Shown: piece after piece, positions 54,501 through 64,000 of the stretch
How the letters are laid out: the number at the start of each line of letters is the position of its first letter
Position numbering within the stretch: position 1 is the stretch's first letter
DNA from: Adiantum capillus-veneris
Taxonomy: Eukaryota; Streptophyta; Polypodiopsida; Polypodiales; Pteridaceae
DNA: 64,000 nt
Direction: 5' to 3'
NCBI GenBank assembly: GCA_014529385.2
Contig: CM043965.1
Span: 63,387,933-63,451,932, forward strand
Position numbers and translations under genes: made by a program
Notes under the pieces: generated by a model
The model's database searches: none
Told to the model about the DNA's origin: nothing
What the model saw: the letters and a program-made list of their open reading frames with translations, nothing else

Positions 54501-56629
54501 CACATTGTCTCAAAGGATGGTGTCAGAATGGATCCTGCAAAAGTTGAAGCGATCAAGTCATGGCCAAATTTGAAGACGGTGCATGATGTCCGAAGCTTTT
54601 TGGGACTATGCTCCTATTACAGAAGGTTTATCCGAAATTTCGCTGAGATTGCTTCACCTTTACATGCTCTTCAAAAGAAGGCAGTCACCTTTAGATGGAC
54701 ACAAAAAGAGATTTTAGCTTTTAATCTCTTAAAGGAAAAGATGACTTCAGATCCAGTCATTGTGTTGCCAGATCTTAGGAAGTCATTTGTGGTCCAGTGT
54801 GATGCCTGCGGTAGTAGCATTGGTGCAGTGCTAATGCAAGATGGCAGGGTAGTAGCCTATGAGAGCAGAATTTTGCAAGGGCCAGAGATGACCATGCAGG
54901 TCTATGAGAAAGAGTTACTAGCTGTGATTCATGCGCTCTTAAGTTAGAAACACTACCTGCTAGGTGCAGACTTTGTTGTCCAAACGGATCATCAGACCTT
55001 GCGATACTTCTTGACACAGACAAAGTTATCTGAGAAGCATATGCGATGGGCAAATATCTTGTCCATGTTCCATTTTCAGATTGTGCATGTGGAAGGCAAG
55101 AAGAACGTTGTGGCTGATGCCTTGTCAAGGAAGCCACAAATTTCAGCTGTGTCGATTCCTTATCATCATGAACTTGATGATATGAGAGAACAGTATGCAA
55201 ATGATGAAGATTTTGCAAGGGTCTTCGAGCAACTAATGGATGGACAACGTCATGAACACTATCTTCTTAAAGATGGGTTCATGATGATGCATGGCAGATT
55301 GTGTGTCACAAAGCCATTGCGACGCAAAGTTATGGAAGAGAGTCATGTCCCACCGTATGCAGGGCATCGTGGTATCGATGCTACAGTTAAAGCGGTTGAG
55401 ACATTCTTCTACTGGCCTACATTGAGAAGGGATGTGGATGCCTTTGTGCGAGAATGCCTAATATGCCAAAAGGTCAAGTTTGACAGGCAAAAGGCACCAG
55501 GGTTATTGCAACCACTACCTATTCCAGATAAACCATGGGAAAGTATTGCTATGGATTTTATCTTTGATCTTCCGAGAACGCAGACAGGAAACGATGGTAT
55601 TTGGACCATTATTTGCAGATTCAGCAAACAGGCTCATTTTATTCCTGCCAGGAAGAAGATAAAGCAGATCAGATGGCACGCTTGTTTATGAGCAATATTT
55701 TCAAGTATCATGGCATGCCACAGTCGATTGTTAGCGACCGTGATCCACACATGACAAGTTTGTTCTGGAGAGGCTTGTTTGAGAATATGGACACCACGCT
55801 CAAATTCTCTTCGTCATTTCATCCTCAAACAGATGGGCAGTCAGAAGAGGCAAATTCTACTGTCCTAGATCTGCTGAAGTGCTATGTGTCAGAGCATAAA
55901 GGAAAGTGGGAGCAGTATTTGCCATTGGTGGAGTATGCATACAATAATACAGTGCATTCATCAACTGGCAAGGCACCCTTCGAGATAGTTGAAGGTGGCA
56001 AGAAAGTTCCTCCCATACTGCATACAAAAGACAAGATATTTGAAGCAGATAAGTATGTTCAGGACATGGATGAAATGTACAAGAAGGTCAAAGTCGCCTT
56101 AGAAAAGACTCAGGCAAAACAAAAGAAAGCAGCTGATCGTCACCGTCGTGAAGTGGTATATTCACTTGGTGATTGGGTGCTTTTACGCTTTGAAAAGGCA
56201 AGGTTAAAGAAGATGAAGGGCAAGGAAAGACTGTTTCCAAAGCTCAGCATGCGTTACTATGGGCCTTTTCAAGTGTGCGACATAATCAGTGATGTTGCAT
56301 ATAGGCTGAAATTGCCTGACAGTTGGAAGATTCACAATGCGTTTCATGTGAGTCTTCTCAGACCCTATGTGGGTGATGTGCCAAAAGATATGCCAGCTGA
56401 AGATCAGTCGGAAGTCGAGGAACTTGACGAGATCTTGGTCCCTGAACAGATTTTGGCACACAAAGAAAGGAAAGTGAAAGGCAAGGTTGCTAGGCGTTAC
56501 TTGGTAAAGTTCAAAAACTATCCACCAATGGATGCTAAGTGGATGGAAGAAGGTGAACTTGCAGAGTCACCAACTGTGTTATCACTTTACCTTGAAGCCT
56601 TCGATTTGCAACCTACCTTGACCCCTTGA
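51567..56629 (+). pseudogene. E gag-pol polyprotein with chromodomain
   Basis: ATG at 51567 (MADRPYDVTEEVS). Gag: Gln/Pro-rich N-terminus, capsid part (VTFTTFTGFDDRKKALSFL, TGNARQWWTTLLLQG), zinc knuckle CFICEQPGHIAYNC (53124-53165). Protease: IFFDPGTKANFISPELA, with D-P-G instead of D-S/T-G. RT: SWRMCIDYRALNKNTIK, FSRIDLKSGYHQI and catalytic FFDDMIVYS. RNase H: QCDACGSSIGAVLMQDG. Integrase: GHRGIDATVKAVETF zinc region, MDFIFDLPRTQTGNDG, VSDRDPHMTSLFW, QTDGQSEEANS. Chromodomain: EILVPEQILAHKERK...YLVKFKNYPPMDAKWM. TAG stops at 51837, 52005 and 54945, and a 1-bp deletion near 55661 in the integrase. Otherwise near intact. Confidence 0.95.
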
Positions 56630-57188
56630 GTTTCAAAGCTACATGGATTGTCAGTGTGACAATGGCTTCTGAAACAAATGATGTACATGGTATTTAAAGT
56701 GAGCTCAAATGAAATACATGTTACATGAATGTTAGAGCTGTACAGATTGTCAGTTTGGCAATTGCTCATATGGAATGTCCAAAAGTTTGGTTAGTGCTAT
56801 AGAAGTGAGTATTTCTTGTCAGTTTGTCAAGGATACAGTGATTGCTTCTATTGAAGAGTACATGTGTAACTGCATTCTTAAATTGTCGGTTTGGGTATGC
56901 TCGAAAGTGTTACGGGATCCAACGTGTACTATAAGACAGTGGCAAAATGTGCAGCTACCATTTTGTCATTGGAAAGTTAGTGGCTCAAAGCAATGGCAGA
57001 GTGCGAAGCTACCACTGTCATTGGGACAGGGTTCACACGCACGCAATACATGAGTCGACGAGGTGTTGAATACACTAGGGTTGACAATGAGCATGTATGT
57101 GTCGTATATGTGTCGACAGGTGTTGAATACATCAGTGTTGACAGTAAGCATTTACGACATAGATGCAAACGAGGACGTTTGAGATTTC
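56630..57188 (+). other. E 3' untranslated region
   Basis: Contains a degenerate repeat with TGGCAAAATGTGCAGC / CAATGGCAGAGTGCGAAGC, and two similar segments around GGTGTTGAATACA (57060-57155). No frame of note. Confidence 0.6.
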
Positions 57189-57200
57189 AAGAGGGGGGTA
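57189..57200 (+). promoter_or_regulatory. E polypurine tract
   Basis: AAGAGGGGGGTA immediately before the 3' LTR; the same tract as in C2. Confidence 0.88.
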
Positions 57201-58830
57201 TGTCACCAGCGTGTGACTACTATCTATCCTTTTTGTTGATTTCTTTCTTATTATCTATTTACTTTCACTTTTTGGAAACACCCCTCGGGAAATCTAACTG
57301 CCCTGCATTGCATAGCTAGTGTGGAACTGTCCAGAGGGAGTCCAGGCCTGAGGGCAAGAGAGCACTAAGGTTGGACAAGGACTATGGTTAGCCAAGTGGG
57401 GTCATTGACTAGCCAAAGTGGAATCCTTTGCTACAGAGGCTACATTTCAGTTCTGGATGTGGCCGCAGTGTACAAAGAGGGTCGGATGACCTAGAAAGAT
57501 ACAATGGCAGCATCTCCTAAAATTTAGGGAACTGCTATTTTGGGACCTGAAAATGTGTTGACGTCATTACCTCCGGAATGACAAAGGGAACATTTTCTTA
57601 CTCTGCCGTGAAGTCAACTGGGCAACCGGTTGAGAGATTTTTAGGCGGCAACCCCGAAACGGGAAAATGCTTGTAAATGTGCCAAGTGGCACCTTCTGGT
57701 GCACTTGCCTCATGCAACAAGAAGTGGCGCTGAATTTGAAGAGGAGAGAGCCTCATTTTCAGTTTTGTCACAGGTTAAGAGCTATGGAGTGCTTGCTTTC
57801 CCTCTTATGCACAGTGCGGTGCCAGGAGTGATGCCCTGCACGCTACGCACTGCCCTCTCTCTCCCCTTTGGCAGTATGTTATGCCCCTCTAGTGGGCTCT
57901 TCATTTGACCAATGTACAATTGTGTGGGTTCATGCGCGATTGCCGAGGCAAGAGCCTCTTGCACAGGTACTGGATTAGCTACGGCTAATCTCCCCGCAGG
58001 TACAGGTGAATTCGGAGAGGTTTCACGCCAGAAATCTCGTCCGATTCAAAGGGCAAGTAGCCCTACAGGTGCGGGAGCTCGAGGACTTGCTACGGATGCG
58101 ACCGGCATGCGAAACGGAGCCCGAAACAGTGAATTACAGCCTGCTGTGTATTTTTGCAGGTTTAGGGTTTTGGCCCTAAACGGACCCTTACACCCCCAGG
58201 AGGTTCGGGGACGCAAGGGGACCGCTATACAGGTGATCTGGCGCACTTTCAGGGCTGAAAACAGAGAATTCAGCGTGCTGCAGATTCTCGCCAGGTTTTG
58301 CAAAGTGCCCGTATGCGTCGGGAAAGTCATTCAATGCGTGGGAATACTGACTGTGAAGGGTTCTAGTACAGTTATGCTGCCGAAATCGGGCTGGAACAAT
58401 GGAAATTCAGCCGAGTTTGTGCGGGGCAGCTTGTAGGGAACCACAGCGTTTATTCCCTCTTTTGAACAATAAAGAAATACCGAAAGGGGCGCCTAAGTTA
58501 GGGGCCAATCTGGTGTCCGTCTACTCATACAGGTGCAATCTAGCAGCCTGTATCCCTCTCCCCTTTGTTGTGTCTTGAAAGTACAGATAAAATAGACGAC
58601 TAATAATGGGTGAAAGCTAAATCAAGGTTTGAAGTAAAGTCTACCGCCTAAGTTAGGGGCCAATCTGGTGTCCGTCTACTCATACAGGTGCAATCTAGCA
58701 GCCTGTATCCCTCTCCCCTTTGTTGTGTCTTGAAAGTACAGATAAAATAGACGACTAATAATGGGTGAAAGCTAAATCAAGGTTTGAAGTAAAGTCTACC
58801 GCCCTTTTTGGATTGAACAGGCCGGTTACA
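57201..58830 (+). repeat. E 3' LTR
   Basis: 1630 bp, with AATAAA at 58468-58473. Length equals the 5' LTR plus a 155-bp duplication minus one base. Confidence 0.95.
58494..58803 (+). repeat. 155-bp tandem duplication in E 3' LTR
   Basis: TAAGTTAGGGGCCAATCTGG starts both copies (58494 and 58649). The 5' LTR has one copy, so it arose during or after the last insertion, or is an assembly artefact. Confidence 0.9.
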
Positions 58831-58835
58831 AACAC

Positions 58836-59521
58836 AATCCCAAGAAGCTTGTAACTTCACGGACATTCTTCAAATCGGGCCAATCACGGATAGTCTCTAT
58901 CTTGGCCAGATCCATTAGCACTCCTGCTGCTGCCGAGACAATGTGTCCCAAAAAGTGTATCTCTGGTAGGAAAAAATCACTTTTCTCGCATTAATCACTA
59001 ACCTGTGATCTCGTAATGCCTGAAAGACCTGAAGCAAATGATCTCTGTGTTCTGCCTCATTCTTGGAGAAAACAATTATATCGTCAAAGAAAGTGCCAAC
59101 AAATAAGCCTGTACTCTCGAAAAATCATGTCCATCATCCGGTTAAATGTCGCAGGGGCATTGGTTAAGCCAAAAGGCATCACCAAAAACTCGAATAACCC
59201 AAAAGTCGTCCCAAAAGCTATCTTGTAGACGTCTCCCGATGCGATTCTGATATGATGTCCTCCACTCTTCAAATCAATCCTGCAAAAGCACGAGGATCCT
59301 TGTAATTTGTCGAGTATATCATCAATCCTAGGAATCGGAAACCTGTTCTTGATGGTGATTTTGTTGAGAGCTCTATAATCGATGCACATTCTCCAAGATC
59401 CGTCTTTCTTCAAAACCAACAACAGTGGAGAGCAATACAGTGAAGTACTAGGCTGGACAAGACCCTTTTCCAAGAGGTCTTTCACTTGGTTCATAATCTC
59501 TTCATTCTGTGCTCGGCTCAC
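58836..59521 (-). pseudogene. C2 reverse transcriptase
   Basis: VKDLLEKGLVQPSTSLYCSP, SWRMCIDYRALNKITIKN, CFCRIDLKSGGHHIRI, FLVMPFGLTNAPATFNRMM and then FFDDIIVFSKNEAEH. The frame is broken after the second block, and the RT end is interrupted by element E at 58830/49983. Confidence 0.88.
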
Positions 59522-59579
59522 ACGGTAAGGTGGCTGGTTCGGTGGTGTGCTTCCGGGTATCAGATCAATGGTATGATCT

Positions 59580-60110
59580 TCAGGACGAGCAGGTGGTAAC
59601 TCGCCTGGTAGGCCCTATGAGAAGCAATCGGCGTGAGTGGAGAAAATCTTGGCGTTCTTTATCAAGTTTAGACATATTTGTCCTATCCTTATCACTCAAT
59701 TCTTTCATAAAGATCGAGTAAACAAACAGATTGGATTTCATTAATCTAGAAATGGCCGAAGCCGATACAATAGAGACAGACTCACCCTTCAGTTTAATGT
59801 CAAGTACGATGGTTCTGCCCTTCTCTGTAGTCAATGTCGCTTTCCTCGCCCAATAATCGACCACGGCGTTGTTCTTGTGGTACCAGGGAATTCCCAAGAG
59901 AACATCACAACCTTCCAATGGCATTATGTAAATGTCCTCATGCCCCAAATACCCCTGACAATGCAACCGAAGTTTGCCAATGATAGGTGTAATGGCTACG
60001 TCCCTGTCGGGTGCCGCTAGAACTGCCTTCGCAAGTGGTCCCATCCAATCGGGAGTTCTCTCGAGCCGCGCCGCCAATTCCGGTGAAATGAAGTTGGCTT
60101 GGCTCCTTCA
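59580..60110 (-). pseudogene. C2 protease region
   Basis: Active site ALIFFDEGAK has D-E-G where D-S/T-G is expected. The fold then continues in another frame (AITPIIGKLRLHCQGY, MPLEGCDVLLGIPWY, TLTTEKGRTIVLD). One frameshift between active site and fold. Confidence 0.8.
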
Positions 60111-61775
60111 TCAAAGAAGATCAGGGCCGCTTGGTCTTTCACTTTGCCCCAAGCTCGGCAAAGTTTTGTACTCTCGTCCATGGTGTTGGGATCGATACCC
60201 ACACAATCTGGAACCAGTCCTGTTTTCATCTTGCCTTTTCTTCCACGTTCCTCAGCTGCTCTCGAACTCCTTTCGTCGTCCTTGTCATTATGTTCTTTCT
60301 GTGCCTTTTTAGGGCACTTCGCGGAGATATGTCCATGTTCCCCGCATCCAAAGCACTTCCCCTCCCTGATGAAGCGAGCTCTCTCCTGAGGAGTAAGCTT
60401 GGGTCGTGCATCCTTCTTTTTTGGGTTGCTCTTTCTCTTTCTACTTTCATTCGCTGAAATCTGTTCGGCTCGTTGTGTCATGACCTCATCGGTGGGGTAG
60501 GTCAGATTGCCAGAGTGAATGGCAAAACCCCGTTTCGCACGACTCGTCAACTCTTGAATAGAAGCTGACTTTTGTTCCAAGCAGTGATCTCGGATCTCTG
60601 TAGGTAGACCCAAGGTAAACCGCTCAATCTGTTCTCTGAACGAGATCTTCTTGAATGAAGAGGAGGGTAGAAAAGAGCTCCAGAATCTCTCGCAATAAGC
60701 GTCCACTGTATCTCTCTTGGTCATCCGAAGATGGTTCCATGCAGCTCGTATATCGCGTTCATACTCTTTAGTCAACCAAGAAGAAATAAAAAGCTTCTTA
60801 AATTTCAACCATTTAAGAGGCGGTCTTGTTTAAAAGAAGCGTGGACCACCAAGTTCGAGCATTCCCCTTAAAATAGGAGGCAGCTCTCCGAATCTTAGAG
60901 TGCTCTGAGTAGCGTCCTCCCGCGAAAGCGATGTCAAACTACTGTATAAAAGACAAAGCCTTCGAAGCATCTTTATATCCTGAAAATGTGTCAAATTTAA
61001 TTGACTGTCCACCTTCCTTAAACTCTCGGACTTTCTTGCTTTCGTCTTCCAGAAAGTCATATTGGTTAGCTTTATAAAAATTCTTCTTGTTTGCATAAAA
61101 GTTGCCGTCGTCACAGTCTAAACTGTCTGTAGACGAATCCTCTGTAGAACTGTCACTCACTGGGCGAGATTTAGACTTCTTTACCTTTTCTTGCCCTTTC
61201 TGAAGCGTTGTTTCTTGCTTCGCTATTTGCCTTTGCGGTCTTCTTCGCTCGAGTTAGATGAGCTAGAAGAACTGTCAGAAGAAGAAGAAGAAGAAGAAGA
61301 ACTGGGTACTCCTTCAAATCGAACACGCTTCTTTTGTCTCTTTGCCTTATCAAATGTCGACTGACGACCCAAATATCCCGAGAAGTCAGTGCCTTTCTTC
61401 TGCTTTTTGCCGTGCTTTGTTCTGCGCGTCAAAAAGTTGAGCAATCCATGCATCAACCACCTCTTCTAATTCCTTCTCTGAATATTTCTTGTGAGCAAAA
61501 GGTTTCTTGAGTGCGAGTTTCGGGGGTGGTGTTGTGGTTTTCTGCCCCACTGCTCCTGCACTTCAAGTCTCGCTCATATATCTTGCAAATTTTGGGTCCT
61601 TCGCAAAATTGAGCATCATCTTTGTTGCATCGCCAATCAATTGACGACGCTCCATCTCTTGTCGCTCCGCCTGAGTAGGTCGAGGCGAGCCATACTCCTT
61701 GCCGGAATCTTCGTTGTGATCCCTTCCCGCATCTACAAATGCAGAGGGAGTCGACTAATCCTTGCGTGAAGCCAT
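60017..61775 (-). pseudogene. C2 gag
   Basis: ATG at 61775, with TAG at the seventh codon (61755-61757). There follow a Ser-rich tract, YKANQYDFLEDESKK, EFKEGGQSIKFDTFSGY, a TAG after LSFIQ (60939-60941), a WWSTLLL-like block, FKKLFISSWLTKEYERD, and zinc knuckle CFGCGEHGHISAKCPKK with all four ligands. Several frameshifts. Confidence 0.85.
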
Positions 61776-61831
61776 AGGTGCTGCGGAAAAAAATTTGGGA
61801 TCGGATTTCCGATAGAAGAGAAATCGGTCGT

Positions 61832-61843
61832 GCTCTAATACCA
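61832..61843 (-). promoter_or_regulatory. C2 primer-binding site (tRNA-Met type)
   Basis: The minus strand reads TGGTATTAGAGC, one base from the LTR. Confidence 0.88.
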
Positions 61844-61844
61844 C

Positions 61845-62439
61845 TGTAACAGACTTGGACACTCCAAGTCAAGAATCGATCGCGACAGCACCAAATAACC
61901 ACTTCAAAACAATTCACAGTTCACGATAGATTTAACTGGCCCAGCGGAGTTCCATGCCTAGAGATATTGGCCCCAAAGACTGGCGCCCCTTTCGGTATTT
62001 CTTTTTATATTAATCTTAGTTCAAAGTACAAGAGTGGTTGGGTCTCACTCTCAGACTCTGCGTCCAGATGCTCTGTAGAGTGGGAGCCCAAACCACGTAT
62101 TTATTTACAAGGGATGCCAAAAGCAAAGCCCCAAAAGCTTAGAATCAAAAGCCTAAAAATAAAGCCAAGGCTCTTTCTCTCACAAGCTCTCTTGAGCCCA
62201 TCAAAATAAAGCAAAAATAGAACTTTTTCAATTGCGTAGAATAAAAGCTGCCCAAAAATTTGCATAGCTTTTTTTCCATCGCGAAAGCTGCCGTACAGTC
62301 CAGCGTGAAACGCGCCGCGTTTTTTGGGATCTGCCGTACGGTGCCACATCAGCATTCGGTTGCTTTTCCCTGCTGCCTTTTAGGGTTAGGGTTAGGGTTT
62401 TCAGCAAGCTAGGGTTAGCCAAGTCATCACTTTGTGACA
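61845..62439 (-). repeat. C2 5' LTR
   Basis: 595 bp. In element orientation TGTCACAAAGTGATGAC...AGTCTGTTACA. It carries TTAGGG-type repeats (62379-62400) and the shared GGCGCC/ACCGAAAGG block (about 61965-62005). Confidence 0.92.
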
Positions 62440-62630
62440 ACATCCGCCCACCCGGGTATCCGATTGACATAGAGAATGGCTCATTGAATATATGTAACCT
62501 AAAACTATATGCACATCATGTCAGATGTCCAACGTAGTGTAATAACATCTGTCAAAATGCATGTGCAATCCATTTATGCAGGAGGGTTCCAAAATTAGAA
62601 AACCTGATTTGATGGACTCGTCAAGACATG
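62440..62630. other. gap between C2 and the hAT element
   Basis: Starts with the C2 target duplication ACATC. No gene or repeat recognised. The hAT left end may be near 62631 (CAGGTCAGAG), but the matching right end is outside the window. Confidence 0.4.
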
Positions 62631-62639
62631 CAGGTCAGA

Positions 62640-62800
62640 GTTACCGAGGAACGGCATTTTAGGGCCTTGGAACGCCGGAACGGCGTTCCGGCCGGCTGGA
62701 GGTTCTGGAACGCGTCGGAACGGAACGGCGTTCCGGCTGAAAGCTGTCACCGGAACGGGACCACCGGAACGGACTGGAACGGGCCGGAACGGCCCCAACG
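62640..62800 (+). repeat. hAT subterminal repeat cluster (GGAACG)
   Basis: Ten GGAACG and two CGTTCC motifs in about 160 bp, often as CCGGAACGG. Clusters of short motifs near the ends, bound by the transposase, are typical of hAT elements. Two GCGTTCCGGC copies form short palindromes with neighbouring units. Confidence 0.7.
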
Positions 62801-62866
62801 GCAGTTTTTGAAATTTAAAAAAATGACTATTGGGCAGCCAACGGCCATTTTCAGCAGTGAAAAAAG

Positions 62867-62873
62867 TATATAA
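62867..62873 (+). promoter_or_regulatory. TATA box of hAT transposase gene
   Basis: TATATAA, 331 bp upstream of the ATG, followed by a CT-rich leader with many CTCAAGC repeats. Confidence 0.65.
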
Positions 62874-63203
62874 TGCCCCCCTCCTCCCCCATTCTTCACA
62901 CACTCATCAAGCCTCAAGGCCCATTCTCCCTTGCTTGAGCCTTGCTCTCAACTCTCAAGCCAAGCTCATTCTCCCTAGCTTGCTCTCAACTCTCAAGCCA
63001 TAGTGTGGCGCCGCGGCATGCCTCAAGGCTCAAGCTCTCAACCTCTCTCTCTCTTGGGCTAACTTCTAAGTTCTAACCCTCAACTTTCAAGGCTCAAGGC
63101 TCGAGCTCTCACGGAATCAAGCGGCAAGCCTCTCTCTCTCAATCCCTCTCTCTCTCTCAAAGTTCAAGATCAAGCTCTCTCTTTCACGGATAATCCATCA
63201 TCC

Positions 63204-64000
63204 ATGGCCTCTTCTTCTCGTTCAACCCCCTCCGTTCATGCGGGCAACACTCAAAAGGCGAAGGAATGGTCGTGGTGGGATGAAGTGACCTCGGAGGGCA
63301 CCTTGTCGGCGGCGGGAGGTTCTCGTGCATGGGGATGCAAGCTATGCTCTTACACGCGGAAAGGGGGGCATGACAAAGTGAGGGCACACTTTCTTCGAGT
63401 GCCGGGACATGAGGTGAAATTTTGTGCCAACGTAACCATCGAGAAGAGGAAGGAGCTCGAGGAAAAGGATCGGTAATTCAACCATAAAGCCACGCCGGCA
63501 CGCAAAGGTATTGATCCAAAGACCCTCATTTTCCCTTCTTCCTCTCTACCCGGTGTAGGTGTTGGTGCATCTTCAAAAGGTCCAATTCGTCGCCAAAAGA
63601 CCCTTGCCACCTCTTGGGACCCAAAGAAGAAGGAAGAGGTGGATGCGGCCATGGCCCGATTCTTCTATCACGACCATATCCCATTTGTCGCAACGAGGTA
63701 TGTTCATTGTTTTATGATTCATCAATCTTCTCTCTCATTTCTTCCGTTATCGTCGTTTCCACTTTTTTGATACTAACCTCTTCTATGTTTGATCGAAATA
63801 GGTCGGAATATTGGAAAGTCATGGTGCAACGGATAGGAGAGTATGGCACCGGCTATGTGCCGCCATCTTCAGAGGCTCTCCGAACCACCTTGCTCGATCG
63901 AGAGAAGGCTATCGTGGAGCAAGCAACCCTCAACATTCAGCGTCTTTGGGCAAAACATGGCGTTTCCCTCATTGCTGACGGGTGGAGCGATACAAGGAAG
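63204..64000 (+). CDS. hAT transposase, 5' part (BED finger, DUF659)
   Basis: ATG at 63204. The BED zinc finger spans about residues 20-80 (WWDEVT, WGCKLCSYTRKGGHDKVRAH, PGHEVKFC). A basic linker and PKKKEEVDAAMARFFYHDHIPF precede an intron, 63698-63801, with GTATGT donor and ATAG acceptor in phase 2. Exon 2 reads SEYWKVMVQRIGEYGTGYVPP and ends in SLIADGWSDTRK, the DUF659 block containing the first catalytic Asp of hAT transposases. A TAA at 63474-63476 (Gln expected, CAA to TAA) interrupts exon 1, so this copy is probably inactive unless splicing avoids it. The rest of the gene lies beyond the window. Confidence 0.88.

Larger units (their letters stand above)
49983..58830 (+). mobile_element. 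E: young chromovirus (Ty3/gypsy)
   Basis: 8848 bp on the plus strand, in opposite orientation to C2 which it interrupts. Perfect target duplication AACAC (49978-49982 and 58831-58835). LTRs 49983-51458 and 57201-58830, both TGTCACCAGCG...CCGGTTACA. By eye they differ by about seven substitutions, one 1-bp indel and a 155-bp tandem duplication in the 3' copy, so insertion is recent. The gag-pol frame is broken only by three TAG stops and one 1-bp deletion. Confidence 0.95.
47215..62439 (-). mobile_element. C2: chromovirus (Ty3/gypsy), split by element E
   Basis: The outer limits are fixed by the 5-bp target duplication ACATC (47210-47214 and 62440-62444). Minus strand: 5' LTR (61845-62439), Met PBS, gag, protease, RT/RNase H, integrase, chromodomain, polypurine tract, 3' LTR (47215-47795). 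Element E (49983-58830) splits it at the RT/RNase H junction. Without E it is about 6.4 kb. The integrase core carries an internal deletion of about 130 codons, and stops and frameshifts are frequent, so it is inactive. Confidence 0.93.

Overview
This is nuclear DNA of a land plant with a large, repeat-choked genome. The evidence is the element families present: Tnt1-like Ty1/copia, chromodomain Ty3/gypsy, L1-type LINE with a zinc-knuckle ORF1, hAT with BED finger and DUF659. Initiator-tRNA-Met priming sites, telobox motifs and a plant-type PP2A B' exon agree with this. The species cannot be read from the window; a fern, other non-seed plant or gymnosperm would fit, at low confidence. Only one piece of a host gene is recognisable, the last exon of a PP2A B'/B56 regulatory subunit (10865-11179, minus).

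Layout. 1-10.4 kb: old sequence with a decayed LINE (minus), a small 5'-truncated LINE with a 19-bp target duplication (2300-2549), local tandem duplications, a degenerate long-period repeat and a copia gag scrap. 10.4-11.8 kb: PP2A B' terminal exon, probable 3' UTR and start of its upstream intron. 11.8-34.5 kb: minus-strand Ty3/gypsy family 'B'. It forms LTR-gag modules joined head to tail, every one lacking reverse transcriptase and integrase. Element B1 (13113-28865) carries gag, protease and an unrecognised His/Asp-rich reading frame. B1's 3' LTR is split by a minus-strand Tnt1-like copia element (13663-24033), which is itself split by a complete non-coding LTR element, 'LARD-1' (17306-22607, TSD ACGAC). 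A hAT-like MITE sits in an LTR at 33658-33787.

34.5-46.9 kb: the 5' LTR of a second LARD-family element, interrupted three times: by a gypsy 'C' solo LTR (34700-35292, TSD GTTTG), a gag-only C element (35758-39002, TSD TTTTC), and a nearly full-length LINE (39788-46570) that landed in the LTR's own CT microsatellite. 47.2-62.4 kb: chromovirus C2 (minus, TSD ACATC), itself split by young chromovirus E (49983-58830, plus, TSD AACAC), whose LTRs differ by about seven substitutions. 62.6 kb to the end: 5' part of a hAT transposon with a subterminal repeat cluster, TATA box, and a transposase gene with one intron.

None of the coding elements looks fully intact. Most premature stops are TAG where CAG (Gln) is expected, which fits decay of methylated cytosine in CHG context. 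The most unusual items are the B-family gag modules and B1's extra ORF, the hairpin-rich LARD LTRs, clusters of TGACGTGGCA in C-family LTRs, and a block shared between otherwise different LTR families.
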